A stretch of DNA of 64,000 nt from Deltaproteobacteria bacterium (GCA_002731275.1 PCBK01000052.1:62001-126000), one strand, 5' to 3'. Counted from the first letter of the stretch, positions 8,883 to 18,538 are shown. The notes: generated by a model not told the origin, from the sequence alone. Made by a program: numbers and translations.

Positions 8883-11231
8883 CTATCGCTTCTGCAACAC
8901 CATGTAATAAGCTTCTTTGACATCGAAACCATTGGGATCGGACAACCGTATAAAGGTCTTCCCCTTCGTGGAGAAACGCAAGGTGTGAACTCGACATGCC
9001 CGCTTCTTTCCTTTTCTTCGCTTGTTCAGCGTTGGAGGCCAGACAACGCGTCGACTTCGGGTGCGCTTTGAAACGGATAAGGGTGTCCCTTGCCCATCCA
9101 ACACCAACAACGTCGGCTTGCTCTTTCTGAGGCTGTAAAACACCAACTGATAACGTTGTTTCTTTCCGTTGGACCGCGCAGGCAGCTGAAGCACTGAGAA
9201 GTCAATATCACCGAGACGATCGTGAAGACCGCTGTACACCACACCAACCTTCAGTTCCCAAGCCTGCGCCATTTGATCGTTGGGTTCGGCTTCTTGCTGT
9301 TCGGTGAGTGTAAGCTGTTGGACGCGCAACGTGTACTTGCCTTGTGATTCCTGTGGAGGCTCCCCCATTACGAGCAGCTCGCGGACAAGCACAAAGTATC
9401 TCCCCTCTGACAAACGATATGTCGGAATCGTCTCCTCTCCACCTCGACGCGCGAGATTTACAGCTCTCAGCTTGTAGGGCGTCAACCTGATCTTGCTCCC
9501 TTCTTGGGAGGTCTTAAGTGTGTACAAACCAAGCTCCACGTCGATCGTCGAAGGCGGCTTGAGTGTGATAGAGACGACCCTCTTTGTGCCTTTTGGGATC
9601 GTAAATGAGAACCAATCTCGATCCGACGTCCCCTGCCCCAGACGCTGTCCAAGCTCTCCTTGGATATCTTTATCAAGGATGATGCGCGTCGCGTGAATGA
9701 GCTTGTTGTTAGGCTCCTGCTCGACGAGATGGCGTTTTGAAGAGAGGAGATTTCGCCTGACGTACTCTTTTTGGTACTGTGTCCAGAGCATATATCCCCC
9801 CCACCCAGAGAGCCCCAAAAAGACGAGTAAGGGGAGGAAAAAGCGCATCTGCGCACGCAATTTCCAACGCCACTCGACAGCGTCCCAATCCGCGCGGGTC
9901 GCGAGCTGCTCAATGGAAGGTTCGGAATCCGCAGAAGGAGGCTCGCCAAACGTCCACTGGGACTGAGAATCTTCGGGACCTGGTGTCTCGGACTCGCCGG
10001 TTGAGACTTCACGAAGCTCACGCCTGACTGTCAACCGACCCACTTCTTGTGGGCTGGACTCTGTAGGTTCCTGTGCCAACTCATCGTCGCGTTTGAACGG
10101 CGCCGTTTTTCGGACAGGTGCTTGCTCTTCAGGCACTGCGAGGGAGAGCTTCGGTGTATCTGCGGGTTCAGGCGGAACATCAACAGAGCTCGCAGAGAGA
10201 GCTTCCATGGAGACTGCTGGTTGACCTACAGAAGAAGAGAGATCGACAGCGTGTCGTGTTCGTACACCTTCGATGTATCGCTCTAACGCAGCTTGCATAG
10301 CTTCGATCGAAGAGAAACGATCCTTTGGATCTTTCTTCATACAACGCAGGATGATCTCTTCAAGTGCAGTGTCGATCGCCTGCTCTTTCATCACCAAAGA
10401 GGGCGGTACAGGCTCAAAACGCAAGTGAGCCTCGATGAAGTCACTCGTCGTCTCCCCTTGAAAAGGCAGTCGTCCTGTGATCATCTCGTATAAGACGACC
10501 CCCAGGCTGTAGATATCCACGCCGGGTCCGAGTTCACGACTCCCCATCGCCTGTTCGGGGGCCATGTAAAAGGGCGTCCCTACGATCAGTCCAATTTCGG
10601 TGACCGCTTCGTGATCGGATTCGACGAGTTTCGCGATACCAAAGTCGAGGACTTTGACAAAATCTTGTTCGCCTTGCTCCCGCAAAAGCATGATATTGGC
10701 AGGTTTAATGTCTCGGTGGATGACCCCAATGTTGTGGGCCTCAGCGAGGGAAGCGCAGACTTGTTTGGCGATCAGGGCTGCGCGAAGGCAGGGCAAAAAG
10801 CGCTCGTGCTGGATCAATCGTTCGACATCAAAGCCGCGCAGGTATTCCATCACGATAAACAGTCCACCGTCAGGCATAACACCACAATCAAAGACCGAGA
10901 TCGTGTTGATGTGGGAGAGCCTGGAGACCACCTTGATCTCCTGACGGAAACGCTTTACGGCATTCGGACGTTGGGTCAGTCTGGCGTGAAGGAGCTTCAT
11001 CGCCATCACCTTTCCCATCACGATATGCTCGACCTGATACACAACCCCCATCCCACCACGACCGATCGTGCGCGAGATGCGATATCGATCTTGAATCACC
11101 TCTCCGATCAACGGATCGGCAGGAGATGATTCACGAAGATCACGTCCACACGAAGGACAAAAACGTCCCTCTCCTTGCCCCTTCCAACCGCAACTTGGGC
11201 AGTGAAGGGATGTCAAACTCTCATCGGCCAT
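8883..11231 (-). CDS. Transmembrane Ser/Thr protein kinase with zinc ribbon and PPC-like ectodomains
   Basis: A 782-aa Hanks-type kinase. An N-terminal zinc ribbon (Cys11, Cys14, Cys25, Cys28) precedes the kinase domain (~49-310) with GRGGMGVVY, the VAIK-type lysine (MAMKLL), HRDIKPANIML and DFGIAKL, so it should be active. A juxtamembrane linker follows, then one membrane helix at about residues 461-480. The outside part carries two segments resembling pre-peptidase C-terminal (PPC) domains, each opening with the typical EPN (EQEPNNKLIHA, EAEPNDQMAQA) and containing DxDWFSF/DIDFSVL. The start at 11231 has GAGG five bases upstream; a start 60 bases earlier is possible. The ectodomain may sense an envelope ligand. 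Confidence 0.9.
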   Translation of the reverse strand: MADESLTSLHCPSCGWKGQGEGRFCPSCGRDLRESSPADPLIGEVIQDRYRISRTIGRGGMGVVYQVEHIVMGKVMAMKLLHARLTQRPNAVKRFRQEIKVVSRLSHINTISVFDCGVMPDGGLFIVMEYLRGFDVERLIQHERFLPCLRAALIAKQVCASLAEAHNIGVIHRDIKPANIMLLREQGEQDFVKVLDFGIAKLVESDHEAVTEIGLIVGTPFYMAPEQAMGSRELGPGVDIYSLGVVLYEMITGRLPFQGETTSDFIEAHLRFEPVPPSLVMKEQAIDTALEEIILRCMKKDPKDRFSSIEAMQAALERYIEGVRTRHAVDLSSSVGQPAVSMEALSASSVDVPPEPADTPKLSLAVPEEQAPVRKTAPFKRDDELAQEPTESSPQEVGRLTVRRELREVSTGESETPGPEDSQSQWTFGEPPSADSEPSIEQLATRADWDAVEWRWKLRAQMRFFLPLLVFLGLSGWGGYMLWTQYQKEYVRRNLLSSKRHLVEQEPNNKLIHATRIILDKDIQGELGQRLGQGTSDRDWFSFTIPKGTKRVVSITLKPPSTIDVELGLYTLKTSQEGSKIRLTPYKLRAVNLARRGGEETIPTYRLSEGRYFVLVRELLVMGEPPQESQGKYTLRVQQLTLTEQQEAEPNDQMAQAWELKVGVVYSGLHDRLGDIDFSVLQLPARSNGKKQRYQLVFYSLRKSKPTLLVLDGQGTPLSVSKRTRSRRVVWPPTLNKRRKGKKRACRVHTLRFSTKGKTFIRLSDPNGFDVKEAYYMVLQKR

Positions 11232-11361
11232 AAACGCCTCAGTCTGATTGATGTGCAGCGTCCCCAAATAGAGGGAAAAGATTCGCCGCACCTTGTTCTA
11301 CAAACAGGTCCATACTATCTTTTCTTGAAACGAACCCACGATAGCACAGGAGAAAATTCGA

Positions 11362-12717
11362 TTGAAGACCGCCCTCCCCTTTTTCGCGATGGATCGCATC
11401 AAAAAGCTTCAGCGCTCGGTGCTCTACATCTTTTCAAGCATCTCCATCTTGTTCATGACAGGCTGTCCGAGCAAGACCCAACCCACTCGCCCAAACAAAC
11501 CCGTCACGAGAGCCAAAGCACCTGTCAAACGATATCAAATCTCTGTCGCACATACACCGTGGCGTCCCACTCGTGGTGCGCAGCACGCACCGCTTCAGAT
11601 CGTCGAATTACTCAACCCTTTGGACGCACAAACACGACGATTGCACAAGCTCCGTCCCTTGCTCTGGCACCGGTTTCCAGGCGCGATACGATGGCAAGTC
11701 CAGCTCAACCCAACGCTTGGGAAAGATAGAGGTTACCTCATCTCCCGTGCCCTCCTCGTCGCCAAGCGATTAGGTGTCTTCTGGCCCTATCTCAGCCTCT
11801 TGATGCGCGCAAAAACATCACCGACGTTTGAACAGCTCTGTGCGCTCGCCAAACAAACAGGAGTGGATCCACAGCGATTCGAGATCGGATTGCAAGTCCC
11901 AACCTTCAAGATCCTCGTCGACCGGGACATGAGATGGGCCCACCGGTTTGGTCTCCTTGGACGCTCATACCTATTCGTCAATGGCCGACCACTCGCTCCA
12001 CCCTACACACAAAAACGTCTGTTGGCCCTCCTCAAAGACGAACGTACACGTGTCCAAAAGCTCCTGCAAAACAACACCCCCAAGCAGGTGTATGGGCAAC
12101 TGATGAAAACAGCGCAAGCCCTCCCGAAGGGCACACGTCCCCCCGCCGCGATCCTTGGACGGCGATACATGCGCGTCCCCTTCGGACATCTCGAAGGCAC
12201 ACCGATGAGAGGACCAGGCGATGCACCTATCCGTATCATCGAATACTCCGACTTTACATGTGTCCCGTGCCGAAAGGCCTACTTTTTACTGCACCATACG
12301 CTCAAAACCTACCCTGATAAAGTGAAGTTCTATTTCAAATACTACCCCATCGGTGTACATAAGGAGAGCTATCGCGTCTCGGAGCTCGCTGCAGCAGCAC
12401 AAGATCGACGCAAATTTTGGCCTCTATATGACCTGTTGTTTCAAAAACAAAAACAAGTCTTTCAAGGGCGCATGCTCGACTTGGCCCAACAAGTAGGGCT
12501 CGACAAGACGTGGTTGGCAGGTGAGTTGGATCGACGAAGTTATAGAAGAAGAGTCCTCAAAAACCGGGCTCATGGACAAACGATCGGAATCCGAGGTGTG
12601 CCCATGATCATTCTCAATGGCTACCGAATTCCAGGTGTCCCTCCCAGAAAAGTGTTTTTGCGTATCTTGAAAAGAGAGATGTGGAAATCTGGTGTCCCCG
12701 ATCCTGCTTACCCCTGA
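11362..12717 (+). CDS. DsbA-like lipoprotein with two thioredoxin folds
   Basis: A 451-aa putative lipoprotein (lipobox MTGC). The second half is a DsbA/DsbG-type thiol oxidoreductase: IIEYSDFTCVPCRKA carries the CxxC pair at Cys300/Cys303, and the cis-Pro loop is GIRGVPMIILNG. The first half (~55-215) repeats the fold (APLQIVELLNPLDAQTRR, then QVPTFKILVD, SYLFVNGRPL) but its CxxC position is lost, so it is probably structural or substrate-binding. It acts in the envelope, in disulphide formation or isomerisation. A TTG start with AGGAG nine bases upstream is preferred; an ATG at 11389 without a ribosome site would shorten the n-region. The 3' end is convergent with the HEAT-repeat gene, eleven bases apart. 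Confidence 0.8.
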   Translation: MKTALPFFAMDRIKKLQRSVLYIFSSISILFMTGCPSKTQPTRPNKPVTRAKAPVKRYQISVAHTPWRPTRGAQHAPLQIVELLNPLDAQTRRLHKLRPLLWHRFPGAIRWQVQLNPTLGKDRGYLISRALLVAKRLGVFWPYLSLLMRAKTSPTFEQLCALAKQTGVDPQRFEIGLQVPTFKILVDRDMRWAHRFGLLGRSYLFVNGRPLAPPYTQKRLLALLKDERTRVQKLLQNNTPKQVYGQLMKTAQALPKGTRPPAAILGRRYMRVPFGHLEGTPMRGPGDAPIRIIEYSDFTCVPCRKAYFLLHHTLKTYPDKVKFYFKYYPIGVHKESYRVSELAAAAQDRRKFWPLYDLLFQKQKQVFQGRMLDLAQQVGLDKTWLAGELDRRSYRRRVLKNRAHGQTIGIRGVPMIILNGYRIPGVPPRKVFLRILKREMWKSGVPDPAYP

Positions 12718-12728
12718 CCCCCTCTCCT

Positions 12729-14858
12729 TCATCCATCAAGATCGTCATCTAGATCGTTGTGCTTTGCGAGCAGCTTACTTCTGAGCCGAAACGACCGGAC
12801 AGGTGGAGAGGGAGTTGGACGTCGAACGGCGTGTCCTCCGCTTCCATCAGAGGCGCTCACTGCAAAATTTCCGGTCTCAACAGGCGGTAAAGCGTTGGCC
12901 TCTTCTGCTCGCAGCTCATCAGCGCTCTTGCCCGTTTGTGAACAAACCAGACGCTCCCCTTGAAGCTCCATAGGCTGCGGCGGTTGGCAGCACCGACACA
13001 CACCATGCTCCAATTCACTCACGAGTAACAACGTCTGATCTTTCGCGCTCACTGTATAGGAACGTCCGCTGTGAAAGCAGTAGTAATACCCCTCGGAGAT
13101 CCGCGTGAGGACTTGTTTGCGCGTACATTCCGAACAAAAACATAACGGTGCCGTCGCCTCTTCGATAGGGATCGGTGTATACGCCGCGATCAACACAAAC
13201 TCTCGTTGACACTCCTGACAACGCAATTCTTCGACACGTCCACGCTGTTCCCACTGCAAACGTCCACCACAAAGGCAAGGAAGCCCCGGACGCTGCTGAT
13301 AGCGTCCCTCCTCATCACGAAACACTTCTCGCAACGAACCTTCGAGTGAATCGAGGACTTTGGAGGCCTTTTCACAATACACAGAGAGCTCAAGGTGAGA
13401 GGAGGAGTGCGCGAGCATGATCAAAAAACCGACCGCCTGTTGATCCGCGACACGACCGAGTAAAGAGAGAATGTGCTCGCGCAGCTCAGACGTTTCGACG
13501 ACTTTAAAGAGCCCGATCAGAGGCAACGACGCGGCTGTAAAGTTGCGAGGCATCACGGAGAGTAAGAGCTCGATCACCAACGCTTGGGATGCCTGATCAA
13601 GTTCTCGCTCCAACAACGTCAACAGCTGCTCGCTCAACGTCGAGAGGGGTTTGCCGAGGACGAGCTTCTTCAGGACTTGCAACAGAACAGGCAACTCGGA
13701 GAGCTCGGCGTCGTGTAGGAGTTCTTGGATCTCAGGCAATAGAAATGGATTGCCCCCACCATCACCGATCAGACACAACAAGGAACGAAAGAGTTGAAGT
13801 CTGGGCTCTCCCTTTGGAAAATCGTGCAACACATCGAGGATGTAACGCAAACAGCTTTTGTCGGAAGGTTGGATGTTTTCAGCGAGCAAAAACGCCGCTT
13901 CGGCCTTGACCTGTTCGTCTGGATCGGAGAGTTGTTCACCGAGAATGGTGGTCAGAGAGTCGACTTCGAGTTTGTGAAAACCACGTAACGCCGCGATACG
14001 CATCGCGGGGATAGGATCTTGTAAAAGCGTCTCAAACAAAGGCCGCATAAATTCGAGTTCATCGTTAAGATCGTAGAGACTTTCGAGTGCAGCCGTGCGA
14101 CGATGGGGGGCGTTCTTTTCGTCGAGAAGCAAAACGGAGAGGGGTCCATTTGCCTCTTTGAAGTTGAGTTGTTTGAGGATAGGCGTGACCTCTTCGAGGG
14201 TGCCCGGTCCTGCATTTGGAATGCGTGCGAGGATTGCCTGTGGATCGAGCGGTCGTGAACCGTTTCCGTTTTGGTGGCCGTTGGTGTGTGGTAGATCGCC
14301 CTCTTGCAAACGAGCAGCAGCGGCGAGGGCTGAGAGATCGAGGCCCGGTAGCTTTTGGTCGTCAAACTCGTCGGGAAACTGTGAGAGCTGTGAACGGGCT
14401 TCGGCAGAGACCATCGCGACCATGTCACGGCTGAGCCGATGCAAAACAGGGAGGACTTCGGGGGAGTGATATTTTCCCAAACCACTCGCCGCGAGCTTTC
14501 GTAGCTCTGCATCAAGTTCGCGGCTCAAACGCAAAAGAAACCCAAGCATATGGGGAATGGGCTGATCTTTCTCCATCATCTCGATGACAATTCCGATCAG
14601 AGCCGCCTGATTTTCTTTGTGGATGTGCCCGTCTCTGAGTAGCTCAATGAGAGAAGGCAGCGCCTCACGGGCTTTCATTTGGTGCAAGACCAACGCTGCG
14701 TGATGCCCAAGCTGTGCACCACCATTCTCGATGGCCCGCACAAGCGGTGGGACGACAGTCGGACCCATCGAAGCCAAAGCGTGAATCGTGCTTTGTACCT
14801 CTGTCTGCCAGGGTCGGTCCAGATCTTCGATCAATCGTATGATGAGCTCATCTGTCAT
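12729..14858 (-). CDS. HEAT-repeat protein with C-terminal zinc-binding cysteine clusters
   Basis: A 709-aa protein. Residues 1 to ~490 are alpha-helical HEAT / PBS-lyase-type repeats (for example VVPPLVRAIENGGAQLGHHA, REALPSLIELLRDG, DEQVKAEAAFLLAE), a protein-binding solenoid. From ~500 come several cysteine pairs that probably bind zinc: CLCGGRLQW with LRCQECQ, then LCFCSECT, YYYCFHSG and CRCCQ with LVCSQTG. The tail is Pro/Ser-rich and basic. No signal peptide, so cytoplasmic. The ATG at 14858 has GGGAG seven bases upstream. No pathway can be named; the combination suggests a scaffold whose tail binds nucleic acid or protein. Confidence 0.75.
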   Translation of the reverse strand: MTDELIIRLIEDLDRPWQTEVQSTIHALASMGPTVVPPLVRAIENGGAQLGHHAALVLHQMKAREALPSLIELLRDGHIHKENQAALIGIVIEMMEKDQPIPHMLGFLLRLSRELDAELRKLAASGLGKYHSPEVLPVLHRLSRDMVAMVSAEARSQLSQFPDEFDDQKLPGLDLSALAAAARLQEGDLPHTNGHQNGNGSRPLDPQAILARIPNAGPGTLEEVTPILKQLNFKEANGPLSVLLLDEKNAPHRRTAALESLYDLNDELEFMRPLFETLLQDPIPAMRIAALRGFHKLEVDSLTTILGEQLSDPDEQVKAEAAFLLAENIQPSDKSCLRYILDVLHDFPKGEPRLQLFRSLLCLIGDGGGNPFLLPEIQELLHDAELSELPVLLQVLKKLVLGKPLSTLSEQLLTLLERELDQASQALVIELLLSVMPRNFTAASLPLIGLFKVVETSELREHILSLLGRVADQQAVGFLIMLAHSSSHLELSVYCEKASKVLDSLEGSLREVFRDEEGRYQQRPGLPCLCGGRLQWEQRGRVEELRCQECQREFVLIAAYTPIPIEEATAPLCFCSECTRKQVLTRISEGYYYCFHSGRSYTVSAKDQTLLLVSELEHGVCRCCQPPQPMELQGERLVCSQTGKSADELRAEEANALPPVETGNFAVSASDGSGGHAVRRPTPSPPVRSFRLRSKLLAKHNDLDDDLDG

Positions 14859-15148
14859 CAATTCGCTCCCAACAATAGAGGGAGGTGCTGTGTGTATGCA
14901 CCTTGGATGCAGGGTGAAGCCAGAGAGTGATCCGTTATGAATCCGCCATTGAGGGGATAAGACGCGTAATGAATCATCTCACAGCATCAGCATTCTAATT
15001 TCAAGCGATGTCAACAATTTACAGAAACAAAGCATCTCCAAACATCCTTTTTCGTACGCGCACAGACTTTACATTGTGCATGAAGACAGGAAAGAAGGTC
15101 AACCCCCCAAAAGAAACCTCATCAAAACAAGGCTCTACCATACAAAGT

Positions 15149-16477
15149 TTACTTTTGTTGTGTGTTCCAGGCGTGCAAAGCCTGTGCGTACACTTGCTTG
15201 ATGGGGACATCGTGCTCTTTCGCGAGCGTTCGACAATCTTCGAATTCGGGAGCGACCGTGTGGATGGTATCTCCTTGAAATCCGATCTTCATAGAGACTT
15301 CGCCAAAATCGGTGTCGACCTTGCGAATATCTCGCTCCAAAATACGCCGCTCTACAGGGAAATACCGAAATCCCAATGTAGATGTCTGGGCAAACAAAAT
15401 GGCTTCGATATGACCCAATTGTTTGCGCTCACATAGCAAACCAAGGAGCTGCGCAGCGCGCCCCTTCTTCATATGAATGGGCGTCAACCAAACATCCTTT
15501 GCGCCAGCCTCAAAAAGTTGTTCAACTGCGAACGCTGTGATTTCAGGTGAAAGATCATCGAGATTCAGCTCCACCTGCAACAATGTCCCTTCGTTCTTGC
15601 TTTGTGCGTGGTCTTCCCCAAGCAACAATCTGAGCAGATTGGGTCGATCCTGTAAAACACGTGTCCCAGCACCGTACCCAACGCGCTCCAACGCAAACGC
15701 AGGGACATCCACAAAAGACTCCGCGAGCGCTGCGATGATCGCTGCACCTGTAGGTGTCACCATCTCCTTTTGCAACCCACTGCTGTACACAGGTACACCA
15801 CGCAACACTTCCAATGTCGCCGGTGCCGGAAGAGGAATCCGACCATGTGCGCACATCACAAAACCACGGCTCAAGGGCAAAGGAGAACTCGTCACCTTCT
15901 CGATCCCCAAATAGTCCAAACCGATCGCTGTTCCCACAATGTCCACGATCGAATCCACCGCCCCAACCTCGTGAAAATGAACGTCTTGGGGTGGCATCCC
16001 GTGAACAGCACCCTCGGCTTCCGCCAACCGTGCAAAAATCGCCTGCGCATATCGCTTCGCACGCTCTGTCAGCTCGCTCCCTTCGATCAACTCACGAATC
16101 ACCCGATATGATCGATGTCCATCGTCATGGCTATGGTCGTGAGAGTGACCATGCTCATGGGAATGACCATGATCGTGAGAGTGGCCATGGTCATGAGAGT
16201 GAGAATGATTGTGGTCATGGTCATGAGAGTGGGAATGACCATGAGCGTGAGAGTGGTTATGGTGTTCGGCATCAGATGATGAGGCGCTGAGATCGACATG
16301 GCACTTTACCGCGTCAAAACCCTGTACACTCTTCTGTTCGAGGCTGAGAGTGTAACCATCAACTTGTAGTTTTTGGAGTTCTTGTTGGAGATATTCGAGC
16401 GGCAGTCCAAGATCGCAGAGCGCGCCAAGGGTCATATCACCGCTGATACCGCTAAAACAATCAAAGTGCAGCCACAT
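15149..16477 (-). CDS. larC: Nickel-pincer cofactor biosynthesis protein LarC (single chain)
   Basis: LarC inserts nickel, with CTP consumption, into the pincer nucleotide cofactor used by lactate racemase and related enzymes. The family start is clear (LHFDCFSGISGDMTLGAL), as are PQDVHFHEVGAVDSIVDIVG and KEMVTPTGAAIIAAL. At about residues 70-125 there is a run with 25 histidines (HSHDH-type), a probable nickel store. In some lactobacilli LarC is made from two frames by ribosomal frameshifting; here one uninterrupted 442-aa frame encodes both halves. The start at 16477 overlaps the end of larB by 17 bases and has AAGGA upstream, implying translational coupling. Confidence 0.93.
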   Translation of the reverse strand: MWLHFDCFSGISGDMTLGALCDLGLPLEYLQQELQKLQVDGYTLSLEQKSVQGFDAVKCHVDLSASSSDAEHHNHSHAHGHSHSHDHDHNHSHSHDHGHSHDHGHSHEHGHSHDHSHDDGHRSYRVIRELIEGSELTERAKRYAQAIFARLAEAEGAVHGMPPQDVHFHEVGAVDSIVDIVGTAIGLDYLGIEKVTSSPLPLSRGFVMCAHGRIPLPAPATLEVLRGVPVYSSGLQKEMVTPTGAAIIAALAESFVDVPAFALERVGYGAGTRVLQDRPNLLRLLLGEDHAQSKNEGTLLQVELNLDDLSPEITAFAVEQLFEAGAKDVWLTPIHMKKGRAAQLLGLLCERKQLGHIEAILFAQTSTLGFRYFPVERRILERDIRKVDTDFGEVSMKIGFQGDTIHTVAPEFEDCRTLAKEHDVPIKQVYAQALHAWNTQQK

Positions 16478-17297
16478 GATGTCCGTCCTTTTCATTTTGA
16501 AAGAGCGTAGCAATATCAAGTGATTCATCTTGGGCTGCTTGCTCTGCGCGGCGTCGGTTGTGGAGCGCGGCAGCGTAGCCTGCGCCAAAACCATTATCGA
16601 CATTAACGACGCTGATGCCGGGGACACAGCTATTCAGCATGCTCAAGAGGGCAGCCTTTCCGTGTGCGCCTGTCCCGTAACCGATGCTCGTGGGGACAGA
16701 GATGATCGGGCGATCTGTGAGCCCTCCCAAAACGGAAGGGAGCGCGCCCTCCATCCCCGCGACGACGATGAGGACCTCAGCTTCCTGGATGCGATCGAGC
16801 TCACCGAGCAAGCGATGAAGTCCTGCGACCCCAACGTCAAGGATGAGTTCAGTCTCGTTGCCCATCAAGCGAGCTGTCCAGAGGGCTTCTTTTGCGACGT
16901 AGAGATCAGACGTTCCAGCTGCAACGACGGCGATCTTTCCGCGCCCTCTGTTGGTGATCGTGTCAGGTGCGTGGAAGAGGATTTGCGACGCAGGATCGTA
17001 GGAGTGAGGAAGCTCTCGACGCTTGAGCTCATCGATATGTGCGGGTTGTGCACGTGTACAGAGCACGATCTCGTGTTGGGCGCACAGTTGGGCGAAGATA
17101 TCAGCCAATCCTTCAGGGCTCTTTCCCAAGCCACAGATCACCTCAGGGAACCCTCTTCGCAGCGCGCGATGATGATCAAGGCGAGCGATGTCGAGTGTCG
17201 CGTAAGGCAATCTCTTCAATGTTTGGACCGCATCGTCAAGGGACACCTCACCACCACGCACATGTTCGAGTAAATCGCGAATATCTTTTTCGTCCAA
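16461..17297 (-). CDS. larB: Nickel-pincer cofactor biosynthesis protein LarB
   Basis: LarB carboxylates and hydrolyses nicotinic acid adenine dinucleotide to start synthesis of the nickel-pincer cofactor. The 278-aa protein has an N-terminal helical part and a C-terminal PurE-like domain (IAVVAAGTSDLYVAKEA, then VLIVVAGMEGALPSVLGGL and SIGYGTGAHGKAALLSML), all typical of the family. The start is a TTG at 17297 with GAGGT six bases upstream. It is the first gene of a larB-larC pair. larE (sulfur insertion) and larA (racemase) are not in the window. Confidence 0.93.
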   Translation of the reverse strand: MDEKDIRDLLEHVRGGEVSLDDAVQTLKRLPYATLDIARLDHHRALRRGFPEVICGLGKSPEGLADIFAQLCAQHEIVLCTRAQPAHIDELKRRELPHSYDPASQILFHAPDTITNRGRGKIAVVAAGTSDLYVAKEALWTARLMGNETELILDVGVAGLHRLLGELDRIQEAEVLIVVAGMEGALPSVLGGLTDRPIISVPTSIGYGTGAHGKAALLSMLNSCVPGISVVNVDNGFGAGYAAALHNRRRAEQAAQDESLDIATLFQNEKDGHHVAAL

Positions 17298-17618
17298 AAC
17301 GCACCTCTTTGCTTTTTGATGGGATCATGTAGATCCCGGTTATTCTTGTCGGTATACACAACAGCGCGACCAAACGCCACATATACCCATCTTTCACTTC
17401 GGAGTACAATGGATGTACAATGGCTCATTGGCAAGAGCAGGCTTACTCCCAAAACAATATCTTTTCTCAAAAGGAAGGGAAACATACTCTACGCTGAGAC
17501 GACAAAGTATAGGGAGTCTTGATCCTTCATCAAGCGCTCCATACTTTAAGAGTGATAGGTAGCCGCTCAACCTCTTTATAACTACGCGCCACGTGCAACC
17601 CTGGAGACTTTTCAAACG
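17298..17618. other. Intergenic region between larB and protease gene
   Basis: Divergent control region. It contains a perfect six-base inverted repeat CTTGAT/ATCAAG with a five-base loop (17518-17534) about 85 bases before the protease start. I see no convincing reading frame, and no consensus promoter could be fixed. Confidence 0.5.
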
Positions 17619-18428
17619 ATGTCGAAACTTCATATCTTTGTTTGCTGTGTTGTGGGTTTGGTTGTGATGTCTTTGTCTTCATCGTCACAAGCCTACACAC
17701 GCTCAAAAGGCTCCGAGTATAATGTCGAATTGTACTGGAAAAAGCTCCCTGTTGAGTACTACATCCAAAAGGATGGTGATGGACGCCTCGCCGAAGGCAT
17801 CTTCTCCCCCCACATCCAGACAAGTTTTAATCACTGGGCGACGCCTTCCTGTGGATGTTTTCAAGTCAAGTTTCTGGGACTGACAAGTTCCCGAGAGATC
17901 GGCTACAACCAGGATAACCCTGAGAGCGACATCAATCTCGTGCTCTTCCAAACAGAGAGCTGGCGACACGACAGAAACGCTGTCGCAGTCACCTCAACGG
18001 TCTATTCACAAAGAAGTGGCGAGATCATCGCCTTCGACATGGAGATCAACGCAGTCCGCTTCACCTTCAGCGGAGACGGTCAACCAGTCCAAGGTCGCTC
18101 CACTGTCGATCTACAAAATACCATCACACACGAAGCCGGACACGTCGCAGGCCTCGATCACTCCTCCGCCACCCAAGCCACGATGTTCGCCTCTGCCCCT
18201 CCAGGAGAGACCAGCAAGCGCTCACTCCATGTAGATGATATAGACGGTGTCTGCGCAATTTACCAAAAAAATGGAGCGCAACAATGCACCATCGCAGGTA
18301 GCGAAAATGCACAAGGGTGTAGCTGCACCACCCACACCCCCTCCCCCAACAAACATGTCGCGTTGATGTTTTTTGCGCTCTTCTTTGCCTTTATCGGTTT
18401 CCAACGCCTTCTGCCACGCCAAAGATAA
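17619..18428 (+). CDS. Secreted matrixin-like metalloprotease with MYXO-CTERM-like tail
   Basis: A 269-aa exported zinc protease. A signal peptide (LVVMSLSSSSQA) is followed by an M10/matrixin-like catalytic domain: PVEYYIQKDG near the start, and HEAGHVAGLDH at residues 171-181, giving the three zinc ligands His171, His175 and His181 with catalytic Glu172. A Met-turn candidate is TMFAS. The C-terminus has GCSCTT, a Pro/Ser linker, one hydrophobic helix (VALMFFALFFAFIGF) and a basic end (RLLPRQR). This Cys-helix-Arg layout is that of MYXO-CTERM surface-sorting tails, so the protein is probably processed and surface-attached. No strong ribosome site is visible. Confidence 0.85.
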   Translation: MSKLHIFVCCVVGLVVMSLSSSSQAYTRSKGSEYNVELYWKKLPVEYYIQKDGDGRLAEGIFSPHIQTSFNHWATPSCGCFQVKFLGLTSSREIGYNQDNPESDINLVLFQTESWRHDRNAVAVTSTVYSQRSGEIIAFDMEINAVRFTFSGDGQPVQGRSTVDLQNTITHEAGHVAGLDHSSATQATMFASAPPGETSKRSLHVDDIDGVCAIYQKNGAQQCTIAGSENAQGCSCTTHTPSPNKHVALMFFALFFAFIGFQRLLPRQR

Positions 18429-18459
18429 AAAGACACACACTAAAAAGAGCATACAATTC

Positions 18460-18500
18460 AAAAGGATAAAACATTGAACGCATATTCAATGAATCCTTTT
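18460..18500 (+). terminator. Long hairpin after the protease gene
   Basis: AAAAGGAT pairs with ATCCTTTT and, inside it, CATTGAA with TTCAATG around a six-base loop; four A's bulge on one side. The A/T-rich outer arms make a plausible bidirectional terminator 32 bases after the stop codon. Confidence 0.5.
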
Positions 18501-18538
18501 CAGGGTTGTTACATCTTAACAAAAGATGACAAAACCTG

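Noticed and set aside
16105-16270. Short repeated units resembling a CRISPR or satellite repeat
   Set aside because: They encode the His-Ser/His-Asp tract of LarC and lie within its reading frame.
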